Positions 54,398-64,000 of a stretch of DNA of 64,000 nucleotides are shown here, in pieces; within the stretch, counting starts at the first letter, position 1; the number at the start of each line of letters is the position of its first letter. Under the pieces are notes generated by a model, which searched no databases, was not told the DNA's origin, and saw only the letters and a list, made by a program, of their open reading frames with translations. The position numbers and the translations under genes are program-made. Source of the stretch: Puniceicoccaceae bacterium Marseille-Q1082 (GTDB lineage Bacteria > Verrucomicrobiota > Verrucomicrobiia > Opitutales > Intestinicryptomonadaceae). The stretch spans positions 186,001-250,000 of the forward strand of contig CAJGBI010000002.1 in NCBI GenBank assembly GCA_904424815.1. The letters are read 5' to 3'.

Positions 54398-55528
54398 TTA
54401 AATTGAGGCCAGACACATGTAAAACACGGCGTTTGCGAGGGCCAGCGGCAGGGTCGCCTTCCAGCCTATGCGCATCACCTGGTCGTACCGGAAGCGCGGC
54501 AGCGACCAGCGCACCCATATCATGAAGAAGAGCATCGCCGCGATTTTCACAATGAAAGTCGCTACCGACAGCAGCGAGGAAACCCACCCCCAGGCCGCCG
54601 GCCACTCGCAGCCCGGCAGGGGGTTCCACCCGCCGAGGAAGAGGACGACAAACAGAGCGGAGCCCGCCGCCATATGCCCGTACTCGCCCACGAAGAACAG
54701 GCCGAACTTGAATGAGCCGTACTCCGTGTGGTAGCCGCTTACGAGATCCGTTTCGCTCTCTGCCATGTCGAACGGCAGGCGGTTGGTCTCGGCGAACAGG
54801 CATATCAGAAATATCATCGCGCCCACAGGCTGCGTGAGGCAAAACCACCAGCCGCCCGACTGGTACATGCCTATTTCAAACAGGCTCAGGGGATTTTGGA
54901 CGGAGCCCGAAATCCAGAGTACGACCGGCAGGACAGAGAGCCCCATGCAGAGCTCAAAGCTTATCACCTGCGCGGAGGCGCGCATCGCGCCCAAATACGG
55001 GAACTTGCTGTTTGACGACCACCCCGCCATGCACGAGGCGAACACCCCGAGCGAGCTGACGGCGAGCGCGGCGAGAAGGCTCAAATCTATGTCGCAGGCG
55101 GCGACCGGAGCCGCCCCGTCCGCGCCCCACCACACTCCGAAAGGCACCAGCCCCGCGACCACGAGAACCGGCGCGAGCGCCATGACGGGAGCCGCGACAT
55201 ACCACAGCCTGCGCACGTGCGCGGGTATCGGATCCTCCTTGAAGAGAAATTTGAGCCCGTCGGCGGCGAGCTGCATCAGGCCGTTCTTTTTCAGGAAATT
55301 GCCTACAAGCGGTATCGCCGCCACGAGCGGTATCGCCGTCCTGTTGGGCCCGTACCTGCCCTGCATGTACGCGCAGACCTTTCTCTCGGCGACGACGCTG
55401 AGGCCCGCGAAGGTCATTATCAGAATTATCGCAAGAAGCGCGAAGAGTATTTGCAGCAGAACCCCGCACGCCGAAACTCCGGCGGACGCGAAAACCGCTT
55501 CAAAAGTCGGGAAATTTTGTATGTTCAT
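54398..55528 (-). CDS. nuoH: NADH-quinone oxidoreductase subunit H
   Basis: 376-aa membrane subunit of complex I forming much of the quinone chamber. Eight to nine helices. The loops RKVCAYMQGRYGPNRTAI and FAETNRLPFDMAESETDLVS with GYHTEYGSFKFG are the quinone-site signatures. The C-terminus WVRWSLPRFRYDQVMRIGWK is conserved. 12 bp after nuoG. Confidence 0.96.
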   Translation of the reverse strand: MNIQNFPTFEAVFASAGVSACGVLLQILFALLAIILIMTFAGLSVVAERKVCAYMQGRYGPNRTAIPLVAAIPLVGNFLKKNGLMQLAADGLKFLFKEDPIPAHVRRLWYVAAPVMALAPVLVVAGLVPFGVWWGADGAAPVAACDIDLSLLAALAVSSLGVFASCMAGWSSNSKFPYLGAMRASAQVISFELCMGLSVLPVVLWISGSVQNPLSLFEIGMYQSGGWWFCLTQPVGAMIFLICLFAETNRLPFDMAESETDLVSGYHTEYGSFKFGLFFVGEYGHMAAGSALFVVLFLGGWNPLPGCEWPAAWGWVSSLLSVATFIVKIAAMLFFMIWVRWSLPRFRYDQVMRIGWKATLPLALANAVFYMCLASI

Positions 55529-55540
55529 TGCGGCTCCTTG

Positions 55541-57202
55541 CTATTTTGAAGGCTCGAAATGCAGGGCGGCTTCCTCGGGGAATTTTACGCCCGCGAACTC
55601 GGAAGAGTCTATGAGGACGCCGGAATCCCCGACGTCGGCGCAGTCTTTCAGAACGGCTATTCGGGAGGCCATGAGCTCACGGACCTCGCGCACCGTCGGG
55701 GTTTTGAAAGACTCGTTTGCGATTTTGCGCATCAGCGCCGAAAGCAGCTCTATTTCGTCCACGCTGTCGGCGGGCGGGTTTACCGCGCGCTCGAATTTCT
55801 GCACCCTGAACTGGCGGTTTATCCACAGCCCGTCCTTTTCGAACTCGCTGCGCAGCGGAATGCAGATTTTTGCGGATTCGCTCGTGCGGTTTTCGAGCGC
55901 GCCGCAGTAGATGACGTTGGCGGACTTGAAATCCTTGGAGTCGAGCCCGAGGGCTTTGAGGTCTTCGCGGAAACAGAGAACCGTCTTGACCCCGCCGGCG
56001 CGGATTTCGCGCGCAAGGGCGTCGAGCGCGGGCTCGGGATACTCGGATATCAGCCCGGTGACGAATGCGCCGCGCATGTTGGGGGTGCGGTCGGCGGAGA
56101 CGAGCTTGCCGTCGTCCTCGGCGACGTGGCTTGCCATGTGCACTTTCGCGGAGCACTCGCGCGCGAGGGCGGCTATCATGAACTGCTCCTCGAGCGTCTG
56201 CCAGCCGTTTGCGACTATCGCGAGCCCCCCCAGCTTGGAAATTTCAACCGCCCTGTCCACCGCGTAGGAAAGGTCGCACGGCGACGAGTCTATGCGCGGG
56301 ATTTTCAGCCTGTTTTCGGGGCGGAAACGCTCGTGCATATATCTGCCGCTGTCGCTCATGAACACGTCGTTGACGGCGTCGTTGCGGCGCGGGGTGATGC
56401 GGTAAATCCTGTCGCCGCGCGACCACACGCGGGTGTTGACGCCCGCGCTGCTCTCGGCGCAAATGCTCTTTGCGGTTTTGAGGAACCACGTCCTCATCTT
56501 GAAGCGGAACGCCTTTTCGGTGAGCGCGCCGACGGGGCAGCCGTCCACGACGTTGAGCAGATAGTTGGAGTCGTTGTCGTCGCCGTAGACCGCGATTTCC
56601 GTCTTGGAGCCGCGCTTTGTGAACCCGAAGACGCTCTTGCCGATGAACTCGTTGCAGAAGCGTATGCAGCGCGAGCACTCTATGCACCTTTCGCTGTCCA
56701 GAATTATCTTGCCGGCAACCTCGACCTTCTTGGGCTTTACGTTTTTGCTCTCTATGTAGCGCGACTCGCCCGCCCCGTACCTGTTTGCGTATTCCTGGAG
56801 CTTGCACTCGCCCGCCTTGTCGCATATCGGGCAGTCGAGGGGGTGGTTGAGGAGCAGAAATTCGAGGACGCTCTCGCGGCAGCTCTTAACGGCGTCGCTG
56901 TCGGTGATTATGTGCATGTTTTCGGCGACATTCGTGCCGCAGGCTATGGCGGGCTTGGGCATAAACGCTATCTCCGGCGAGCCGTCCGACTTTTTGAGCA
57001 TCTCTCCGGTGGCCCTGTCGCGCGCCGGAAGCCCTATCGTCACGAGGCACATTCTGCACGAGCCCGCCACTTTCAGGTTGGGATGGTAGCAGAAGAACGG
57101 AATTTCAACGCCAACCGAGCGGCACGCCTCCAAGACGCTCTGCCCCGCCTTGACGAGGTAGTCCGCGCCGTTGACGTTAATTTTTACCTGTTGCGTTTCC
57201 AT
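55541..57202 (-). CDS. nuoG: NADH-quinone oxidoreductase subunit G (short form)
   Basis: 553-aa iron-sulfur subunit of complex I. The N-terminal [2Fe-2S] domain has FFCYHPNLKVAGSCRMCLV; the His/Cys N5 motif is LNHPLDCPICDKAGECKLQE; two [4Fe-4S] sites are CIECSRCIRFCNEF and the GCPVGAL region. A molybdopterin-oxidoreductase-like domain follows (TRVWSRGDRIYRITPRRN) but is much reduced: about 350 residues shorter than E. coli NuoG (908 aa). The reading frame is intact, so this is a compact variant, not a truncation by frameshift. One base separates it from nuoF. Confidence 0.93.
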   Translation of the reverse strand: METQQVKINVNGADYLVKAGQSVLEACRSVGVEIPFFCYHPNLKVAGSCRMCLVTIGLPARDRATGEMLKKSDGSPEIAFMPKPAIACGTNVAENMHIITDSDAVKSCRESVLEFLLLNHPLDCPICDKAGECKLQEYANRYGAGESRYIESKNVKPKKVEVAGKIILDSERCIECSRCIRFCNEFIGKSVFGFTKRGSKTEIAVYGDDNDSNYLLNVVDGCPVGALTEKAFRFKMRTWFLKTAKSICAESSAGVNTRVWSRGDRIYRITPRRNDAVNDVFMSDSGRYMHERFRPENRLKIPRIDSSPCDLSYAVDRAVEISKLGGLAIVANGWQTLEEQFMIAALARECSAKVHMASHVAEDDGKLVSADRTPNMRGAFVTGLISEYPEPALDALAREIRAGGVKTVLCFREDLKALGLDSKDFKSANVIYCGALENRTSESAKICIPLRSEFEKDGLWINRQFRVQKFERAVNPPADSVDEIELLSALMRKIANESFKTPTVREVRELMASRIAVLKDCADVGDSGVLIDSSEFAGVKFPEEAALHFEPSK

Positions 57203-57203
57203 G

Positions 57204-58568
<1,365 letters not shown>

Positions 58569-58572
58569 AGCG

Positions 58573-59124
58573 CTACCCCTTGTATGCGGGCGACTCGAAA
58601 TCGCCCTCCGCGTTGGGCTCCGCGTCAAACGGCGCGGGAGCGAGAGACCCGTCCGCGTCCATCGCGGAAATTTTTTCGATAAACTTGTCGGCCTCCTCGG
58701 GGGCGACATTCTCAAAGAGCTTGTCGTTGACCTGCACGTTCGGCGCCTTGACGCAGTTGCCGAGGCATTCGACGAATTCGAGCGTGTATATCCCGCGCGT
58801 CTCCCCTATGGGGCAGTTCACGAGCTTGGAAATTTCGTGCCCGAGCTTCACCGAGCCCGCCATCGCGCACGAGAGCGTGCGGCAGACTTTTATGTGGATT
58901 CTGCCGCGCGGTGCCGTGGTGAACATCGGGTAGAACGATATCATTCCGTAGACCTCGATGGGGCGCACGCCGAGCTTGCCGGCGGCGAATTTTATCGCGT
59001 CGTCGTCAAAATACCCGAGCTTTTCCTGAATAAGGTGCAAAATGAGCATCGCCGCGGACTTCTTCCGCGGGTATTGGGCGATGAGCTCGTCGCATTTCTT
59101 GTCGATTTCGGGTGGGATTTCCAT
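58573..59124 (-). CDS. nuoE: NADH-quinone oxidoreductase subunit E
   Basis: 183-aa thioredoxin-fold [2Fe-2S] subunit of complex I. Cluster ligands are in VCRTLSCAMAGS and FVECLGNCVKAPNVQVN. The N-terminal helical domain starts IPPEIDKKCDELIAQYPRKK and includes GVRPIEVYGMISFYPMF. ATG 59124 preferred over a TTG two codons upstream. 9 bp after nuoD. Confidence 0.96.
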   Translation of the reverse strand: MEIPPEIDKKCDELIAQYPRKKSAAMLILHLIQEKLGYFDDDAIKFAAGKLGVRPIEVYGMISFYPMFTTAPRGRIHIKVCRTLSCAMAGSVKLGHEISKLVNCPIGETRGIYTLEFVECLGNCVKAPNVQVNDKLFENVAPEEADKFIEKISAMDADGSLAPAPFDAEPNAEGDFESPAYKG

Positions 59125-59133
59125 TGTCAAAGC

Positions 59134-60351
59134 CTATCTGTCGCACTCGCCGAGAACGAAGTCCATTGAGCCTAAAATTATCGGCACGTCGCTTATGTGG
59201 TGGCCGGGAATGAGCTCCTGCATCGCGCACAGGCTCACGAACGACGGCGCGCGGATTTTCACGCGGTACGGGACGCCGCCGCCGTTGGATATTATGAAAA
59301 ACCCGAGCGCACCCTTGGGGTTTTCGGCCTCGAAATAGGCTTCGCCCGCCGGAATGTCGGGGCCCTCGGTCACTAGTATAAAATTGTTGATCAGGTTCTC
59401 CATATTTTTGAGAACCTTCGTCTTTTCGGGGGGCGCAATGCGCGGATTCCCCACGTCTATCGGCCCGTCTGGCATTTTTTCTATCGCCTGGCGGACTATG
59501 CGCACGCTCTGGCGCATCTCCTCTATGCGCACGAGCCACCTGTCGTAGCAGTCGCCGTGGACGCCTATTGCGACGTCGAAATCGTAGTCCTCGTACCCGA
59601 GGTACGGCACGTCCTTGCGCAGGTCGCTCGAAACCCCGCTGGCGCGCAGGTTGGCGCCCGTCAGCCCCCACTGCATGGCGGTTTCGGGGCTTATGACGCC
59701 GATCCCCACGGTTCTGTCCATGAAAATCTTGTTGCGGGTAATCAGCGCGTCGATCTCGTCGAGAGCCGGAAGGAACTGGTTGCAAAATGCGTTGACGTTG
59801 CCGAACCAGCCCTCGGGAATGTCGCGGCGCATTCCGCCGACCCGCGCGAACGACGTCGTAAGCCTCGCGCCCGTCAGCTGCTCAAAGAGCGTGTAGAGCT
59901 TTTCGCGCTGCGTGTAGCAGTACATGAACACCGTCCACGAACCCGCGTCCATGCCGTAGGCGGCGATGCCTATCAGGTGGCTGGCTATGCGGGAGAGCTC
60001 GCAGCATATCACGCGCAGGGCCTTGCAGCGCGGAGTTGCGTCTATGCCCGCGAGCTTTTCGGCGCAGAGGCAATAGGCGATATTGTTGCAGAGGGGGGCG
60101 AGATAGTCGAGCCTGTCGGTGAACGGAATGAACTGGTTGTAAGTCATGTTCTCCGCGAGCTTCTCCTGCCCGCGGTGGAGATAGCCGACCATCGGGTCGC
60201 AGCGCGTGACGAGATCCCCGTCGAGCTCGAGCTTCAAACGTAGAACGCCGTGGGTAGCTGGATGGTTCGGCCCGAGGTTTACGACCATCTTTTCGCCGAT
60301 TCTGTCCGCGCCGAGATTGGCGGGTTCGGGATATGTGAATTCCTTGTCCAT
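59134..60351 (-). CDS. nuoD: NADH-quinone oxidoreductase subunit D
   Basis: 405-aa subunit of the quinone site of complex I, related to hydrogenase large subunits. Signatures: VVNLGPNHPATHGVLRL, YLHRGQEKLAENMTYNQFIP, ELSRIASHLIGIAAYGMD and SFARVGGMRRDIPEGW. The C-terminal IPGHHISDVPIILGSMDFVL ends with GECDR. Separate from nuoC, unlike the E. coli fusion. ATG 60351 is 10 bp after the nuoC stop. Confidence 0.97.
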   Translation of the reverse strand: MDKEFTYPEPANLGADRIGEKMVVNLGPNHPATHGVLRLKLELDGDLVTRCDPMVGYLHRGQEKLAENMTYNQFIPFTDRLDYLAPLCNNIAYCLCAEKLAGIDATPRCKALRVICCELSRIASHLIGIAAYGMDAGSWTVFMYCYTQREKLYTLFEQLTGARLTTSFARVGGMRRDIPEGWFGNVNAFCNQFLPALDEIDALITRNKIFMDRTVGIGVISPETAMQWGLTGANLRASGVSSDLRKDVPYLGYEDYDFDVAIGVHGDCYDRWLVRIEEMRQSVRIVRQAIEKMPDGPIDVGNPRIAPPEKTKVLKNMENLINNFILVTEGPDIPAGEAYFEAENPKGALGFFIISNGGGVPYRVKIRAPSFVSLCAMQELIPGHHISDVPIILGSMDFVLGECDR

Positions 60352-60361
60352 TTGCGGGAAA

Positions 60362-60970
60362 TTAGGGGTTTTCCGGAGCGGATGCGGCGGTGTCCGCGCT
60401 GCGGGGCTCGCGCTGCGACGCGAAAATCGTGGCTGTCGACGGGGAGTGGAAGGGGCCGCCCTCCTCGGGGGCGGGGACGACTTTCGTAGCGTTCTCGTTG
60501 TCCGCAAAAGTGTCGGGGAGCGGGGCGTCGCGGCCCGAGAGCGGGAAATCCTTGCGCAGGGGATGCCACGGGTAGGACTCCCACATCATTATGCGCCTGA
60601 GCGACGGATGGCCCTCGAAAGTTATGCCCATGAGGTCGTAGGCCTCGCGCTCGTTCCAGTCGGCTCCCTTGAAAACGCCGCACAGCGACGGCAGCGCGGG
60701 GCGGGCGGAATCGGCGCACATGCAGACCAGGCGCACATACTTCTTTTTGGAATGGGAATAAAAATGGTAGACCGCGCCGAAGCGGGGGGAGGAATCCGGC
60801 CCCATGTCGATCGCCGCGATGTCCTGGAGCGAGCGGCAGTCGTGGGAGTCTCGCAGGGTTTTGGCGGCCTTGACGAGGTGCTCGGGAGGGCAGTCGAAGG
60901 CGAGCGCGGAATCGGCGGATTTTCGGGGCTTCAAAAAGCCGAGTTCGGAAATGATTTTGGAGCTGTCCAT
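60362..60970 (-). CDS. nuoC: NADH-quinone oxidoreductase subunit C
   Basis: 202-aa peripheral subunit of complex I (30-kDa type). Diagnostic stretch: NEREAYDLMGITFEGHPSLR, then MMWESYPWHPLRKDFPLSGR. The last 35 residues are Pro/Ser-rich and variable. It sits 6 bp after nuoB. Confidence 0.95.
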   Translation of the reverse strand: MDSSKIISELGFLKPRKSADSALAFDCPPEHLVKAAKTLRDSHDCRSLQDIAAIDMGPDSSPRFGAVYHFYSHSKKKYVRLVCMCADSARPALPSLCGVFKGADWNEREAYDLMGITFEGHPSLRRIMMWESYPWHPLRKDFPLSGRDAPLPDTFADNENATKVVPAPEEGGPFHSPSTATIFASQREPRSADTAASAPENP

Positions 60971-60976
60971 ATCGGA

Positions 60977-61486
60977 TTACCTTGCCGAAAACAGATTTCT
61001 GGCGGATTTTTCTTCGCGGATTTTGCCCTGGAGGGAAATCATGGCGTCGAGCAGGGCCTCGGGGCGCGGCGGACAGCCGCTGATGTATATGTCAACCGGA
61101 ATTATCCTGTCCACTCCCTGAAGGGTGGAATAGCTTCTGAACATTCCGCCCGACGAGGCGCAAGCGCCCATGGCAATCACCCATTTCGGAGCCGTCATCT
61201 GGTCGTAAATCCTCTTGACCGCGCCAGCCATCTTGTAAGTGACGGTTCCGGCGACGATCATGCAGTCGGCTTGGCGGGGAGAAAAGCGCATGACCTCCAT
61301 CCCGAACCTTCCGATGTCGAAGCGGGACCCGCCGACTGCCATGAGCTCAATAGCGCAACAGGCTAGCCCCATGGGCTGCGGCCATACCGAATTGGCTCTG
61401 ACCCAGTTTATCGCGGCGTCCAGCTTGGTATATATGAAACCCTGCTCCGACTTTGGATCAAAACCATTGAGTGTACTATTATCCAT
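60977..61486 (-). CDS. nuoB: NADH-quinone oxidoreductase subunit B
   Basis: 169-aa subunit carrying the terminal [4Fe-4S] cluster N2 next to quinone. Ligands: tandem Cys in [18 protein letters not shown], Cys in [17 protein letters not shown], and Cys in [16 protein letters not shown]. First gene of the operon here; nuoA, normally directly upstream, is absent. The preceding 130 bp on the minus strand contain TTATATTAG, a possible -10. Confidence 0.97.
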   Translation of the reverse strand: MDNSTLNGFDPKSEQGFIYTKLDAAINWVRANSVWPQPMGLACCAIELMAVGGSRFDIGRFGMEVMRFSPRQADCMIVAGTVTYKMAGAVKRIYDQMTAPKWVIAMGACASSGGMFRSYSTLQGVDRIIPVDIYISGCPPRPEALLDAMISLQGKIREEKSARNLFSAR

Positions 61487-61900
61487 AATGAAATTTCACC
61501 CGCAAAAATACCCCCCGAAAATGAAAATACAACAGAAAAATTTCCACCGCGGCAGCGCGCCGCCCTCTAATATAAAAGAGCGCGAAACATTTCGCTCTGT
61601 ATTAAGAAACAGCAGGAGCAGCCGCAAAATTGCCGCGAGACGCGCCGGCCGTGAATAAGGCCTACCGGCCGTTGAAGGGGGCGGGCGGGCGGCAGGGCCG
61701 CTCCCATTGAAGGAGGCGGCAGGACCGCTTCCATAGAAGGGGGCGGCAGGACCGCCGGCCATTGAAGGGGGCGGCGCCCCTTACGAAGATTGGCTTCGCC
61801 AATGCTTCTATCCCCTCCCCGTTCCCCGCAAAAAAACGAACCTCCCATGGAAGGTTCGTCAGCGCTTCCGGAGTTCGTTCCACAAAACCCCAGCTTCCAC

Positions 61901-61996
61901 GATTTGGCGCAATGAAAACGAAAGCTTATTTTATCCGAAGCGCGGCGAGGCTATAAAATAAGGCTTTCGGGAAGGATAAAATGCGATAGCATTTTA
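61901..61996. repeat. AT-rich hairpin module, copy 2
   Basis: Same 96-bp module as at 44310-44405; differs by a G for A in GAAGCGCGGCGAGG. The sequence after it is unlike the other two copies, so this copy has a different right neighbour. Confidence 0.85.
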
Positions 61997-62308
61997 TTCG
62001 GATATATACAAAACTCCATATGCGGAAACTTCGGGGGCAGGCGCATTGGCTTTGCCAATCGCCAGGGGGCTTGCCCCCTCTGCGGCAGGCGCGCACCGCG
62101 CCCGCCCAGCGCAACCAAGCCAGCGAATCCATTTTGGATGAAGAGCGAGGGCGGGCGGCGGTGCCGCTTCCATTGAAGGGGTTGACGCCCCTTGCGAAGA
62201 TTGGCTTCGCCAATGCTTCTATCCCCTCCCCGTTCCTCACAAAAAACGAACCTCCCATAAGAGTTCGTCAGCACTTCCGTAGTTCGTTCCGAAAAACCAA
62301 AGGCTCCC

Positions 62309-62404
62309 GATTTGGCGCAATGAAAACGAAAGCTTATTTTATCCGAAGCGCAGCGAGGCTATAAAATAAGGCTTTCGGGAAGGATAAAATGCGCTAGCAT
62401 TTTA
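62309..62404. repeat. AT-rich hairpin module, copy 3
   Basis: Same 96-bp module as at 44310-44405; one base change (GCGCTAGC for GCGATAGC). It is followed by the same CCCCGCAGGGG module as copy 1. Confidence 0.85.
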
Positions 62405-62462
62405 CCCCGCAGGGGTGAGAACAGCGCGGATTGCGCGCAGCGCAACCAAGCGAGCGAATCCA

Positions 62463-62578
62463 TTTTGGATGAAGAGCGAGTATAGGGAAGCCGCCAAGGG
62501 CGCGTGGCGTATTCGACATACGCGAGCGGTCTTGGCGGCTTCCCTAACGGAGCTATTCGCCAAAATCATTCGCCAAAT
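62463..62578. repeat. 116-bp hairpin element, copy 2
   Basis: Two mismatches over 116 bases to 44634-44749. The perfect 16-bp central stem is conserved. It ends one base before the TAA stop of the minus-strand discoidin-like gene, so the hairpin lies immediately 3' of that gene, as copy 1 does for the Sel1-repeat gene. It could act as a strong terminator or mRNA-end stabiliser. Confidence 0.85.
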
Positions 62579-62579
62579 C

Positions 62580-64000
62580 TTATTCGGCAAATTTCAGTTC
62601 GTGAATTGACCACCATTTTTGAGAGTCGGCCTCGGAAACGATCTTGAAGGCCCGCGCGGAAACGGGGGCGTCTAACGCCACTTCGAGGACGCTTCCGTTT
62701 CTCGACGACTTGAAGGCCACGGGGGCCGCCGCTTTCATCGAGGCGCCCGCCATGACTTTGAAAGATGTCGGGAAGTCGTTCTGCGACGAGCCGAGGTCGA
62801 AGAATATTTTCGAGATTTTGCGCGGCTTGCGAAAGTCTATCCCAAACCACATGCCTTTGCGTATGAAGCTCTTGTTCGTCCAGCGCGTGCCGGAGTCGCC
62901 GTCGAGCGCGGAGTTGAAGTCTATGGATGCTCCGTTATATATGTAGTCGGGGTCTCCCGAGGTATCGGGTGCGGCATACTTGTCCTTGAATTCAAGTTCG
63001 TGGATGGACCACCAGTTTGAAGACTTGTCTTCGGTCGCGACGATTTTCACCACCTGGGCGGAAATCGGCTTCTCGAATCCTATTTTGAGTATGCCCCCCC
63101 TCTTGGAAACCGCGCAATCGACAGTTCTAACCGTGGAGAGCGACGGGCCGGCCATGACTTTAAAGCTGTCCGGAAAGTCGTTCTGCGACGAGCCGAGGTT
63201 GAAGTCTATTTCGCCGATCTTTTTGGGATACCCGAAGTCAAAGGCTATCCAATGCCCCTTGCGGATGTGGGTGTTGTTCGACCAGCGCGTCTTTACGTCC
63301 TTGTCGAGGGCGCCGCGGAAGTTGCCTTCGCCCTCTGAGCTGAGGTAGGCCGTCTTGATTTTGGAAAGGGCTTTTTGCGCTTTGTCGGCGTCCGCCGCGC
63401 GGTCGATTTCCCTGAGCAGCTCAACGCCGCGCGGGGTGGGCTTGCGCACCATTATGTCGGCGGCCCTGTCCCTGTCCTCATTGCGGACGGCGTTGCGGAT
63501 TATGTATTCGGCGGTCGGGTCGTCGAAGCCGCAGCGGTCGGCGACGTCGAGAATAGCTATTTGCGCTATCGTCTTTTCGCGCTCGTCGGAAGACGCCTTT
63601 GCAATCTGGACGAGCGGCTCGAACGCCAGCGCGCTTTCAAACTCGCCGAGGGCTTTCACCGCCTCGGTTTTGAGTCCGCCGAGATACGCCTTGCGGCAGA
63701 GCTCGACCGCCCTGTCGTCGGAGGCGAAGCGCACGAGACGCAGCAACATTTTCTTCGTCGCGGCGTCGGCTTTGGCGAAGGCGGATTCCACATGGGCGAA
63801 CATTTCGAGCTCAAAGGACGACTGCGCCGCCCTCATGAGAGCCTTCAACGCCTCCGCCTTTGTCTTTTTGTCGTTCTCGGAAGCGATGATTTTCGCGACC
63901 GTTGAGAACACCTCGGCGTTGGCGATGCTCGCCGCCGTCTTCATGGTCGAAGCCCTGAGCTCGGGAGACTTGCTCTCGTAGCCTTCAAACAGCTCCCTGA
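62580..64000 (-). CDS. helical-repeat protein with two discoidin-like domains, 5'-truncated
   Basis: The reading frame is open to the right window edge, so the start is missing; 473 codons are visible. The first 210 visible residues are HEAT-like helical repeats (TKAEALKALMRAAQSSFELE; KTEAVKALGEFESALAFEPL). Two tandem copies of an F5/8 type C (discoidin)-like domain follow (about residues 220-335 and 345-472 of the fragment), sharing GSSQNDFP.SFKVMAG and WWSIHEL(E/K)F and clearly duplicated. Such domains bind carbohydrate or surfaces, and the protein is probably exported, perhaps the C-terminal part of a larger enzyme or PVC-type surface protein. Confidence 0.8.
   Translation of the reverse strand, partial: RELFEGYESKSPELRASTMKTAASIANAEVFSTVAKIIASENDKKTKAEALKALMRAAQSSFELEMFAHVESAFAKADAATKKMLLRLVRFASDDRAVELCRKAYLGGLKTEAVKALGEFESALAFEPLVQIAKASSDEREKTIAQIAILDVADRCGFDDPTAEYIIRNAVRNEDRDRAADIMVRKPTPRGVELLREIDRAADADKAQKALSKIKTAYLSSEGEGNFRGALDKDVKTRWSNNTHIRKGHWIAFDFGYPKKIGEIDFNLGSSQNDFPDSFKVMAGPSLSTVRTVDCAVSKRGGILKIGFEKPISAQVVKIVATEDKSSNWWSIHELEFKDKYAAPDTSGDPDYIYNGASIDFNSALDGDSGTRWTNKSFIRKGMWFGIDFRKPRKISKIFFDLGSSQNDFPTSFKVMAGASMKAAAPVAFKSSRNGSVLEVALDAPVSARAFKIVSEADSQKWWSIHELKFAE

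Larger units (their letters stand above)
61640..62578. repeat. mosaic hairpin-rich repeat block B
   Basis: Second repeat block. Order: GGCC-rich module (61641-61682), several CCATTGAAGG modules, a module ending GTTCGTCAGC (61787-61881), AT-rich hairpin copy 2 (61901-61996), a block-specific segment, the TTTTGGATGAAGAGCGAG joint (to 62149), a second GTTCGTCAGC-type module (62193-62290), AT-rich hairpin copy 3 (62309-62404), the CCCCGCAGGGG module and the 116-bp hairpin. Modules are shared with block A in a different order. Confidence 0.85.
61487..62579. other. 1.1-kb gene-free region with repeats upstream of nuoB
   Basis: The first 130 bp next to nuoB probably hold its promoter. An imperfect inverted repeat (AGAGCGCGAAA/TTTCGCTCT) lies around 61,580-61,605. 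From about 61,640 the region is filled by the mosaic repeat modules described separately. The open frames here (up to 139 codons) lack domains and follow the repeats, so none is called. Confidence 0.7.

Overview
The window is GC-rich, densely coded, and looks like chromosomal DNA of a Gram-negative PVC-group bacterium, most likely Verrucomicrobiota (Opitutae-like). The basis is two secreted proteins with a C-terminal VPEP motif, hydrophobic segment and Arg cluster (PEP-CTERM); an OprB-type porin; many secreted glycoside hydrolases; a TrpB2-type tryptophan synthase; and a 13-gene complex I operon. A flavodiiron protein plus rubredoxin suggests an anaerobe or microaerobe exposed to some oxygen. 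The species assignment is inference.

Layout. 1-5,835 (minus): 3'-truncated GH43 enzyme overlapping glnS, a YibE/F membrane protein with an alkaline phosphatase, and a Hyi-like TIM-barrel protein. A tRNA-Leu(UAA) lies at 6,031-6,112. 7,013-7,987 (minus): a MarR-GNAT regulator/acetyltransferase split by one in-frame amber codon. 8,344-9,636 (minus): OprB-like porin whose promoter carries three TTAG-N6-CTAA dyads. 10,123-14,580 (plus): ruvC, a nucleotidyltransferase, a secreted protein, PII, gamma carbonic anhydrase-like protein and trmB. 14,814-19,842 (minus): Wza-like and Wzc-like exopolysaccharide genes followed by a PEP-CTERM gene. 20,027-21,991 (plus): transketolase. 22,298-33,146 (minus): a GH, a second PEP-CTERM protein, a glycosyltransferase, flavodiiron protein/rubredoxin, three secreted proteins and KDPG aldolase. 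33,169-37,580 (minus): two tandem chemoreceptors separated by a run of 11 G on the coding strand. 37,690-44,136 (plus): a 1,087-aa GH, a FtsB/DivIC-like division protein and a GH13 enzyme. 44,749-48,115 (minus): Sel1-repeat protein, TrpB and a PEGA-like lipoprotein. 48,164-61,486 (minus): nuoB-N without nuoA. 62,580-64,000 (minus): a 5'-truncated protein with helical repeats and two discoidin-like domains.

Functionally the window joins polysaccharide use (GH43, GH13, two clan GH-A-like enzymes, porin, KDPG aldolase, transketolase), surface polysaccharide and PEP-CTERM biology, sensing (two chemoreceptors) and NADH-driven respiration.

The items most worth a second look are the G11 tract joining the two chemoreceptor genes (possible phase-variable fusion), a mosaic family of hairpin-rich repeats at 44.2-44.7 kb and 61.6-62.6 kb that abuts gene stop codons, the triple dyad at the porin promoter, the amber-split MarR-GNAT gene, and a Gly/Tyr-only tract at the N-terminus of the Wzc-like kinase.
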